Shown here in pieces: positions 29,227 through 35,853 of a stretch of 35,853 nucleotides of DNA. Each line of letters starts with the position of its first letter. The first letter of the stretch is position 1. Position numbers and translations under genes: made by a program. Below the pieces are notes generated by a model. The model made no database searches. It was not told the DNA's origin and saw only the letters and a program-made list of their open reading frames with translations. The DNA comes from a virus: IMG/VR virus record IMGVR_UViG_3300023284_000570, positions 1-35,853 of that record, one strand, 5' to 3'.

Positions 29227-29676
29227 CTATTTGCCCCAAGGGGCTGTTGGTAAAAATGGGTCTACGTATCCGGCTATATTAGCGCGGCTTTTGATTGGCC
29301 GCACCTTCACGAAAGCATTGGCATCTGCGGCCGCTTCCTTGGTTGTTGTTTTACTGCCACCACCACTGGCTCCGATGCACAATTCCTCGTTCAAACAGAA
29401 TTCAATGTGGATGATTTTTCCTGTATTACCGTTTTGATAAAACACAAGGCAGCCATCGTAAGGCTCCTGCACCAGACAGTCCTGGTAGTGGTTCCACAAT
29501 CCCGAGGCTGCCCTGTCCCCCCTGCGAGCCAATGCCCCGACTGACTTCAAAACTTCCTGCACCATGCCAGAGCAATCGAAACCGTCGATAGTATCATCAC
29601 CACCCCACTTGTAGGGCTGGCCATACATTTGCCAAGCGATATGCCTGGCTATTTTCATTAGTCGCTGTCTGTTCAT
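29227..29676 (-). CDS. NlpC/P60 peptidase, probable endolysin
   Basis: 149 residues. The catalytic core is clear: YKWGGDDTIDGFDCSGMVQE (22-41) with Cys 35, and GKIIHIEFCLNE (86-97) with His 90. NlpC/P60 enzymes cut peptide bonds in the cell wall. It has no signal peptide or wall-binding domain. Lying before holin and spanin candidates, it is probably the endolysin, although a tail-associated wall-opening role is possible because siphoviruses often keep such an enzyme after the tail tip genes. The ribosome site is AAAGGCGACAT before the ATG. Confidence 0.85.
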   Translation of the reverse strand: MNRQRLMKIARHIAWQMYGQPYKWGGDDTIDGFDCSGMVQEVLKSVGALARRGDRAASGLWNHYQDCLVQEPYDGCLVFYQNGNTGKIIHIEFCLNEELCIGASGGGSKTTTKEAAADANAFVKVRPIKSRANIAGYVDPFLPTAPWGK

Positions 29677-29694
29677 AATGTCGCCTTTCTGTGA

Positions 29695-29710
29695 TGTTCC
29701 ACGTGAAACT
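29695..29710 (-). promoter_or_regulatory. parS-like site (bacterial chromosome partition centromere)
   Basis: The + strand reads TGTTCCACGTGAAACT. This equals the well-known Bacillus subtilis parS sequence at 15 of 16 positions (only the last base differs) and contains the CACGTG core shared by bacterial parS sites. It fits inside the 36-base gap between the membrane protein and the endolysin genes. No parA or parB gene is visible. Confidence 0.6.
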
Positions 29711-29712
29711 AT

Positions 29713-30003
29713 TTATCGCTGTCGCATTTCGCGACGGATGTTGCCGAGCTCCCTGAGTATCGCCTCGTTGGTTGCCTTGATGCCCGCCACATCCTCGCTC
29801 ATATTGTGTACCTTCTCCATGTCCTTACCGTGAGCAATGACTATCGCGTCCATTCGCTCGCTCTGTGAATGTTCAAGTCTTTCATGGTCGCTCTTGTAGG
29901 CCTCCAGTGTTTGGGGGCTGACGAAAACTCCTGAAAACATGCCATACACAATCATGGTGATTAGTATTCCTGCGATGGCGATTCCTATTTTCAGGTTTTT
30001 CAT
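29713..30003 (-). CDS. Membrane protein with cytoplasmic or periplasmic coiled coil
   Basis: 96 residues from ATG 30003, which has GAGGAG just upstream; an ATG at 30045 has only a weak site. One membrane segment (IGIAIAGILITMIVYGMFSG, about 5-24) and a long helical region (EAYKSDHERLEHSQSERMDA and AILRELGNIRREMRQ). It could be a holin, an antiholin or a lysis accessory protein. Its position between the tail tip and endolysin genes supports a lysis role. Confidence 0.6.
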   Translation of the reverse strand: MKNLKIGIAIAGILITMIVYGMFSGVFVSPQTLEAYKSDHERLEHSQSERMDAIVIAHGKDMEKVHNMSEDVAGIKATNEAILRELGNIRREMRQR

Positions 30004-30061
30004 TTGCTCCTCGCCGTAGACTTTAGTGGTCTCCGGGTTTGTCATTTCTCTATACTAACAG

Positions 30062-33000
30062 CTATCCATCCGGATGGTCAACTTGTATCTGTGAAATAGT
30101 TGGCCCATTCCCTGCGCCCGCACTACCTTCGTCAAGGTCAAGGCGGAAGGCGTAGAACCTGCGCTTCTCGTCGCCATCAAGCAAAGTTGTTGATGACAGT
30201 GGGGCTCCCACGATTGGCGTGGCTCGCTCAAACCTCGGGTCGAACCTCCCATCATGGCTCTGCTCAATTCTCAAAGTAAGTATTGCGCCCGAGGGAATTG
30301 TTGCGGTCACCACATAATCGCCAACCAAATCCGGGCATTGATCCATGTCAATCAGCACAGTAAAGAAGCCAGTGGTTTCTCCTGCTACCAGGGCTATTTT
30401 ATCTGAGCCATTGATTTCGACATTTTCCGAGGCGGTGAACTGGGTCTCAATTTCAATCCCGCCATCAAGGTCAACGGATAGCGGCACGCGGGCGCGGGCC
30501 AATTCGAACTGTATCCTGCCCTTCACGAAATCAACTTTACGCTGAACGATCACCCACTTGTTATCTCGGACGAAGCTCTGACCCTCGACTGAATACGGCC
30601 AGAAATGTGAGTCCTCGTATCCGGAAAATGGCCGCTCAAAAAAGGTCTCCGATATCAGTCGAACAATATCGCCCTCCTCCAGGAACGAAAACTTGAGGCC
30701 ATTGATATTACCCCTGAGTCGCTGGACGCCAATCTTTTTTCTGGCCAAGCGGCGGACTGCTATCTCGCGAGCCCAAACAAGCCCCTCAAAGGTTGCATTG
30801 TCTGGCCCTATCCAGGGGCCGAGGAGTATTTCCTCTCGCACCTTCTGGTCGGCTATTACCAGGTCGCCATCCTGCTCCCGCGCACCGAAATCATAATCTA
30901 AAACCTCACTACCAGATTCGGTTGCGCTATCCCCATAGACCGTGGCGGTATTGATTTTATCTGCAAATTCCTGGGACATTTCCCAGCGGCCGTCCTGCTC
31001 ATTGGGTCGAAGTGTGGCAATCGGCGGGTCTGTCGGGTCGTAGATTTTATACTTGAGCCGCCCGTTGGCGTCGGCGATCAACACCCCGTCGATGGATTGA
31101 TTGATCTCCTCAAAATATTTTCTGATTTCACGAGGCTCCTCAATGGTTCTCAGCACGTCGTGCGCGGCATTATCGTGTGAGCTGGCCGTGGTGAATGAGC
31201 CGTCGTCTATCTCTCTGTCAGGCACTCCCGCCTGCTCAAGTATATCGCGCAGCACAAGCACGGGATTGGATATCCCGCCAACATCGTAATCGATTGGAAT
31301 CGGCTGGCTGCCGTCATCCCCTATCGGTAACTTGATGCGCATGTTGTCTCTCGTGTCTTTCAGGGACAGAACAACAATGCCGAGCGATACATCCATTGCG
31401 GCAATAGTGCCGGAATAAATTGGGAGCATATCGCTGAATCGAAAACTGGGGATATTGAACCCCATGAAAAACTTAGCCTCAAGATCCAGGAGCCGCCCAG
31501 ATTCTTGCAGGTCTCTGGCGCTGCCAATATTATCATCGAGCTCGACATTGACGCCAGACTTAGAGCCTCGCCCCTTTTCCACATCTATTTTCCCGGATGC
31601 TACGGGCAGCTCGAATATCAGGCCGTCAATTTCACTCGCAACACCCGGCGGAACTACCTGCGGATTGGTCGCAAATATAGCAATAGTTTGATATGCAACT
31701 TCAATTTTTGAAATCGTGGGTGCAACGTCCCCGTTGGTTGTGAGCGTCGCAGTGATACGCCAGAACTGTTTTTGTATATCCTCCTGCTGGCCGTCCACCA
31801 CATTCCCGATAGAAGTCCAGGGGCCAGTATCGGAATCAGCGTGCTCCGCCTCGTAGGTCACAGTGGCAAATGCGGGGACAATATCATCGAGCAGAAATGT
31901 GACATTGCCATCTACGGAAGCGGATGGGTCTGTCGTCAGAACATCCATTACTCTTGTTCGATAAACAGTTGTCTGGAAAAACGGTCGCCACAATCCGGGG
32001 CCAACCAGATCGTCATAGTCTCCATGTGAGTCGACAGCACCTATAAATTCCCCGCCGAAATAAACTGCGCTCCTTGACTCTTCATCATATCCAACCATGG
32101 GGGCAACGCGTGCTTGCATCATATCTGTTTCACGGAACCAGTCTGATGTGCCACTGCCAACGCGATGGGAAAATGTTTTACGGGTGTTCGATACTGGCGG
32201 GCTAAAGCCTCGCACCCAGGCAAACAGCATATTGATATCCCTGAATATTGTTAGCCTGTACCCATCTCCATCTCCGATGGGAGGGCTGCCAATCTCTACC
32301 CATACATCAGATCCTAGATCATAAGTCCTGTGTTTTCTCGGGCCACCTCCTGCAGTAGTCTGCCCGATGAAATGAATCAAATCGTCGTTCGGATTGTATA
32401 CGGCATCTGCCAGATTAGTATTCCCCGTCACTTTGCGAATGTCATAAGGGGTTGCGCTGTCAAAGGCTTTAGCTGTATGTGAATCTCCACCAATATCATA
32501 TTCAAAGGCACGACCTAGGCTCCCGCCTCCCGGTACTATTGAATAATATACAACTCGGTCAAGCGTCTCGTGGTAATCGCCAATAATCGGGCCGGACTCC
32601 AATGCCACAGCTCCCGTTGAAAACACTAGTGTGCCGATATCTAATATTTGCAGGGTATCAATTTGACCGACACCTGGATTCACGCCCCCTACAATAATTA
32701 TCTTATTTCGTGAGCGGTCGAAAGCGCAGACGGCGCTAGTGACCGGCGTGTAGGTTCCGGTAGTCGCAGGATTCGTCCATGTGCCGACAGAGATATCATA
32801 CTTCCACAGCGGTGAGGACGCCGAGGTCGGATGAAATGCCCACACATTCCCGTCGTCATCTACACAGCCAACAATGGCGGAGGCATCAAATGCAGTTGGA
32901 GGCTCGGTACCACCATCAGCCTTATGCTGCCAGTTGTGAGGTTGCACGGACAGCGCAGTATTCGCCAGCCCCCCGTCACTCTTCCAGTGGAGCTGTTCAA

Positions 33001-33394
33001 TGTCTGCGTTGTTGGAATGAGTCTGCTGGGTACTTCCATAGGAACCACGGATACAGCCCTCAAATTCATGCTGGCCCGTGACATCAACGTCTGGATATTC
33101 CATAATCTCCCTGTCGTCGATATCCAGAGGATCGCTAATAATGAAAAACCCCGCTTGTTTCGAGAATGGCAATATCTCTGCGACATCGATAGTGGTTTGC
33201 GATATGTTTACTGGCTCATCTGCTGTGCTCGCAAACGCTCCGGCGGCCGCAAGTTGGAAGCCCAGGTTCCAGCTATTGGTTCCATTGATGAAATCCGAGA
33301 GTTTGCTCTTGGTTACCAGGAGCAGGCCGAATGGTTCGGGTGGTGTGGCTACCCTCGCACATTTCTGATAGAGAGGTGATACTTCAATAGGCAT
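30062..33394 (-). CDS. Tail tip / baseplate hub protein with inserted Kelch-like propeller
   Basis: 1110 residues, the longest gene. Residues 1-140 are a beta-rich start (AGFFIISDPLDIDDREIMEY, FEGCIRGSYGSTQQTHSNN). Residues ~165-460 look like a Kelch propeller: five or six similar blades with phrases such as PLWKYDISVGTWTNP, LQILDIGTLVFSTG, AFEYDIGGDSHTAK, RTYDLGSDVWVEIG. After a beta-sandwich linker (470-570) comes a tail hub-like part (about 580-1000: SGTIAAMDVSLGIVVLSLKD, VLVLRDILEQAGVPDREIDD, ARKKIGVQRLRGNINGLKFS) and a C-terminal sandwich. The position after the distal tail protein fits the tip hub. The propeller is probably a receptor-binding addition. Confidence 0.72.
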   Translation of the reverse strand: MPIEVSPLYQKCARVATPPEPFGLLLVTKSKLSDFINGTNSWNLGFQLAAAGAFASTADEPVNISQTTIDVAEILPFSKQAGFFIISDPLDIDDREIMEYPDVDVTGQHEFEGCIRGSYGSTQQTHSNNADIEQLHWKSDGGLANTALSVQPHNWQHKADGGTEPPTAFDASAIVGCVDDDGNVWAFHPTSASSPLWKYDISVGTWTNPATTGTYTPVTSAVCAFDRSRNKIIIVGGVNPGVGQIDTLQILDIGTLVFSTGAVALESGPIIGDYHETLDRVVYYSIVPGGGSLGRAFEYDIGGDSHTAKAFDSATPYDIRKVTGNTNLADAVYNPNDDLIHFIGQTTAGGGPRKHRTYDLGSDVWVEIGSPPIGDGDGYRLTIFRDINMLFAWVRGFSPPVSNTRKTFSHRVGSGTSDWFRETDMMQARVAPMVGYDEESRSAVYFGGEFIGAVDSHGDYDDLVGPGLWRPFFQTTVYRTRVMDVLTTDPSASVDGNVTFLLDDIVPAFATVTYEAEHADSDTGPWTSIGNVVDGQQEDIQKQFWRITATLTTNGDVAPTISKIEVAYQTIAIFATNPQVVPPGVASEIDGLIFELPVASGKIDVEKGRGSKSGVNVELDDNIGSARDLQESGRLLDLEAKFFMGFNIPSFRFSDMLPIYSGTIAAMDVSLGIVVLSLKDTRDNMRIKLPIGDDGSQPIPIDYDVGGISNPVLVLRDILEQAGVPDREIDDGSFTTASSHDNAAHDVLRTIEEPREIRKYFEEINQSIDGVLIADANGRLKYKIYDPTDPPIATLRPNEQDGRWEMSQEFADKINTATVYGDSATESGSEVLDYDFGAREQDGDLVIADQKVREEILLGPWIGPDNATFEGLVWAREIAVRRLARKKIGVQRLRGNINGLKFSFLEEGDIVRLISETFFERPFSGYEDSHFWPYSVEGQSFVRDNKWVIVQRKVDFVKGRIQFELARARVPLSVDLDGGIEIETQFTASENVEINGSDKIALVAGETTGFFTVLIDMDQCPDLVGDYVVTATIPSGAILTLRIEQSHDGRFDPRFERATPIVGAPLSSTTLLDGDEKRRFYAFRLDLDEGSAGAGNGPTISQIQVDHPDG

Positions 33395-33397
33395 CGA

Positions 33398-34627
33398 TTA
33401 GGATTCTCTTTCACGACCGATTTCAATCACAGGCTGAGTCCACCTTATCCCAGCGCCACCAGCCTCAAACGGAACCTCCCATCGCTTTGAATCGATGAGG
33501 TACAACTTCCAGCGACGAGGGAATAAATCAGTATTCCAATTGAACCAGAATGGGAAGCGTCCTCGCTGGATGTCATCACGGAACTGCTCGAAGATCACGC
33601 GATCATCACCGGGTAATTCAAGCCGGATGGTGAATCGGTTTTGATGGCCACGGAAAGTCCTCGACATATCGCCGTGCAATCCATCCTGGTCGTTGTAGAT
33701 AAGCCGGTCGCCAAATGGGTCGATTGAACCCAGGGGAGGCGTGGAGAAGATAAAGCTCTGGCCGAGGTATAAACCAACCACCTCCGGCAATACATCCAGC
33801 GAGGAGAATCTGACGCGATAGAACTTAGCCTCCTGTGTATCGAAGGTGATGTATTGAACATTATCATTCAGGATGGAGCCGCCAGCCGCGCCGTTGACCG
33901 CGATGTTAGAAACACTTGTCCATGCCTCGATCAGATCATCCCTGAACTGGACATCGACCGTGGCCCCTGAAAGCCGAGAGCCTGCATCGATCATCAGCGT
34001 ATTAGCCTTACGATCTACCGTGGCGCTGATGTCGTCGATGAATAGGTCGGTCACAGCATCGACCCTGATTCCAAATCGGACGCCCTCAAGATCTGCAGAT
34101 GGCACATGCTTTAGAGATCCCGCCGTGAGACTTGTGCCAACATTCACCGTGTCGAATTCCTCTTCGGTTGACCCATCCTCATTCAGAATAAAGGCCGTCA
34201 CATTCACGGTGCCGCTCGCGGTCTTCGCCTGCCACGACATGCTGACTGGGATATCTGCTTTCAAGTCATATCGTTTCTCGCTGAGGATCTGAACCTTGGC
34301 GACGAACACAGTCACATCTAATTCGGCATCGGCTGAACCAGAGATTGGAGCCGTGAGATTCCGAGTGAATGTAGCAGTGCCACCACCTTGATCGAGTTCC
34401 CAGCCTTCGGTATTCAAGCCTGTCTCGAAATCTGGATTGATTAGCAACTCTTGAAAGCCAGCAGCCGGGCGTATCTCGATATCCTGGTCTGCTATAGTTG
34501 TCGGCCTCCAGAATTCCCAGCGCTTATCGGAATACACATCCTCGATGGGATGATCGGCTTCCTGTGAGGTGACTATCAAGTCTGCCAAGCGGATTCTATT
34601 ATTCGTTAGTAGTGTTGGGTTCGCCAT
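33398..34627 (-). CDS. Distal tail-like protein with carbohydrate-binding-module-like insertion
   Basis: 409 residues, starting 2 bases after the tape measure stop. Residues ~58-205 resemble a CBM4/9-type jelly roll: NPDFETGLNTEGWELDQGGG, SGSADAELDVTVF, a YDLKADIPVSMSWQAKT strand, and the usual end FGIRVDAVTDLFIDDISATV. Residues 1-55 and 210-409 (ending PFEAGGAGIRWTQPVIEIG) resemble phage distal tail scaffolds, with strands such as FTIRLELPGDDRVIFEQFRD. Distal tail proteins with such insertions bind host surface sugars. No separate fibre gene follows, which supports an adsorption role here. Confidence 0.68.
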   Translation of the reverse strand: MANPTLLTNNRIRLADLIVTSQEADHPIEDVYSDKRWEFWRPTTIADQDIEIRPAAGFQELLINPDFETGLNTEGWELDQGGGTATFTRNLTAPISGSADAELDVTVFVAKVQILSEKRYDLKADIPVSMSWQAKTASGTVNVTAFILNEDGSTEEEFDTVNVGTSLTAGSLKHVPSADLEGVRFGIRVDAVTDLFIDDISATVDRKANTLMIDAGSRLSGATVDVQFRDDLIEAWTSVSNIAVNGAAGGSILNDNVQYITFDTQEAKFYRVRFSSLDVLPEVVGLYLGQSFIFSTPPLGSIDPFGDRLIYNDQDGLHGDMSRTFRGHQNRFTIRLELPGDDRVIFEQFRDDIQRGRFPFWFNWNTDLFPRRWKLYLIDSKRWEVPFEAGGAGIRWTQPVIEIGRERES

Positions 34628-34629
34628 AG

Positions 34630-35853
34630 TTATTGCCCCGATACAGTTCCGAGATTCTGTGTGATCTCTTGATTATCAAATTGCACTCGGGCGGCAATAG
34701 CGTTCTGGTCGGCTATCGTTTCCATCTGCGCCCTGCTCGCCACGCCCGTGATGTTGTTTATTATAGTTACGCCTCCTGCACTCACGCCCGTCTGCTCATC
34801 GAGGTCTGCATCCCTTCGCCTGCGTTGTGCCCTTTCGGTATCGCCTTGTGTGCCGCCACCAGCTCCGCCGCCACCACCACCGAGCCCGGCTGCGAGACCA
34901 CCGGTCACTCCGGCTACTGCCGCAAATGAAGCGGCTGCGGCAAAGTGGCCCTGTGCTGCTGCCAGTGCTGGTGGGAAAAATACTCCGAGAGCAAGAGCAG
35001 CAAGTCCACTGGCCGTCTCAAATATTGCCAATCCTGCGGCTTCTGCGGCCTTCGCTTTCAGTACTTGAACGGCTGCCTGCTTGGCGGCCTCCCCTAGCGC
35101 TTTTCCAGAAAATTTACCGGCAAGAGCCTGGTCGACCAGCGCTGCCCCCATGGCCTGGCTCGCGGCAGTCGCCGCTTCGGTAATCGGGATTTGGCCTTCT
35201 ATCATTTCCCCAATAATGGGGATTTTTTCAGCTAGCAGATCAAAGCCCAATGCAAGCGGCTCGACATCCAGGCCAGCCTGCAATGCTGCCACCCGTTCGG
35301 CCGTGGCCGCTTCCTCTTCGGCCTCAAGAATTACCCTGCTTAGAATACTCTCCTTGAGACGGTCCTCCGACGCTTTTCTTATATCGGCAAGCTGGGTCGC
35401 AGTGATCGCGCCCTGCCTGGCAGCCGCTTCTGCATTCCCAATAATTGCCCGTTCCTTTTCGGTCTCCTCTGCGAGTATCCTTTCTCTCTTGGTGGCAGTG
35501 CGAGCGGTAATGCTGGCTTCTCGTTTGGCAATGGATTCAAATAATTTTTCGCTTTCCTTCGCCCGTTTCTCGGCAGCCTTCGTCTCTTTTTCGGCTGTCT
35601 TCTCTCTCTCCTCCTCGGCCTTTCGAGCAATCGCGGCTTCCTGTAATGCATTCAGTTTCAGTAGCTGCTCGCGAGTAGCCAGGCCAATTTCTGCTTCCCG
35701 GATGATCTGTTCCCATTTGGCCTTTTCAACTTCGACCACGCCATCGGCACGCTCTATCGCGCCCTGTGCAGTCAAGTTGGCGATGAGCTTATTGACCGTG
35801 CTGAACTGCTCCTCTGTCTGAATTGGATCTGGTGGGATAATCTTGGTTTCAAT
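34630..35853 (-). CDS. Tail tape measure protein, C-terminal part (runs off the right edge)
   Basis: The frame is open from the right edge to the stop at 34630 (407 residues). The visible protein starts IETKIIPPDPIQTEEQFSTV, then a long Glu/Lys/Ala coiled coil (about residues 60-180 of this part), then an Ala-rich hydrophobic region (LAIFETASGLAALALGVFF and AAAASFAAVAGVTGGLAAG), a glycine linker and the tail GVTIINNITGVASRAQMETI. This is a typical tape measure C-terminus. It precedes the distal tail gene, and its N-terminal half is at 1-1444. Confidence 0.85.
   Translation of the reverse strand: METKIIPPDPIQTEEQFSTVNKLIANLTAQGAIERADGVVEVEKAKWEQIIREAEIGLATREQLLKLNALQEAAIARKAEEEREKTAEKETKAAEKRAKESEKLFESIAKREASITARTATKRERILAEETEKERAIIGNAEAAARQGAITATQLADIRKASEDRLKESILSRVILEAEEEAATAERVAALQAGLDVEPLALGFDLLAEKIPIIGEMIEGQIPITEAATAASQAMGAALVDQALAGKFSGKALGEAAKQAAVQVLKAKAAEAAGLAIFETASGLAALALGVFFPPALAAAQGHFAAAASFAAVAGVTGGLAAGLGGGGGGAGGGTQGDTERAQRRRRDADLDEQTGVSAGGVTIINNITGVASRAQMETIADQNAIAARVQFDNQEITQNLGTVSGQ

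Noticed and set aside
32831-33379. 182-residue rightward frame within the tail tip gene
   Set aside because: Antisense to a well-supported long gene and without a ribosome site.
35081-35821. 246-residue rightward frame at the right end
   Set aside because: Opposite-strand shadow of the tape measure coiled coil; Ser/Ala-rich repeats come from the reverse complement of Ala/Glu codons.

Overview
The window looks like an almost complete genome of a tailed double-stranded DNA phage with a long non-contractile (siphovirus-type) tail, about 36 kb, packed with genes and with no host-like genes. The host is probably Gram-negative, because the lysis cassette ends in an inner-membrane and an outer-membrane spanin candidate with overlapping genes. 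I cannot name the host genus. There is no integrase, transposase, DNA polymerase, primase or tRNA gene that I can recognise. The head module is of the phage Mu kind (DUF935 portal fused to a MuF domain, a Mu gpI-like protease/scaffold, a DUF1320 protein and a gpG-like protein), but it is joined to a siphovirus tail.

Layout. (1) 1-17035, leftward: the late operon, read from right to left: small leader gene, terminase small subunit candidate, a block of small unknown genes, terminase large subunit, portal-MuF fusion, protease/scaffold, decoration protein, major capsid, unknown virion candidates including a tandem pair of paralogues, head-tail connectors, tail tube, tail assembly chaperones with a clear -1 frameshift signal, and the N-terminal half of the tape measure. 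(2) The late operon continues at the right end of the window (35853 down to 28449): C-terminal half of the tape measure, a distal tail protein carrying a carbohydrate-binding-like insertion, a very large tail tip protein with an inserted Kelch-like propeller, then a membrane protein, NlpC/P60 endolysin, holin candidate and spanins. The window is therefore a circularly permuted genome cut inside the tape measure gene. (3) 17036-18079 is the control region: a leftward late promoter, a rusA gene with its own promoter and terminator, four related 17-bp operator-like palindromes, and a rightward early promoter. (4) 18080-28407, rightward: the early operon, with a RecB/Cas4-like Fe-S nuclease, a candidate annealing recombinase, two small DNA-binding proteins, a DnaB-type helicase, several small Cys-rich (zinc-ribbon-like) proteins, an HD phosphohydrolase and an MmcB-like nuclease, ending at a hairpin terminator where the two transcription units converge.

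How it works together. The early operon supplies recombination and helicase functions. It lacks a polymerase and primase, so replication must lean on the host. RusA would resolve branched DNA before packaging. Late genes are translationally coupled (many TAATG, TGATG or ATGA overlaps), and expression appears to be tuned by RNA structures: a structured late leader, a terminator after the major capsid gene, a stem-loop after the tail tube gene and the frameshift element. No separate tail fibre gene is visible, so host recognition probably lies in the domains inserted in the distal tail and tail tip proteins.

Most notable points: a near-perfect bacterial parS (chromosome partition) site in the lysis region, the operator array, the frameshift element with its hairpin, a structured leader with a two-codon mini-ORF in the early operon, and the embellished tail tip.
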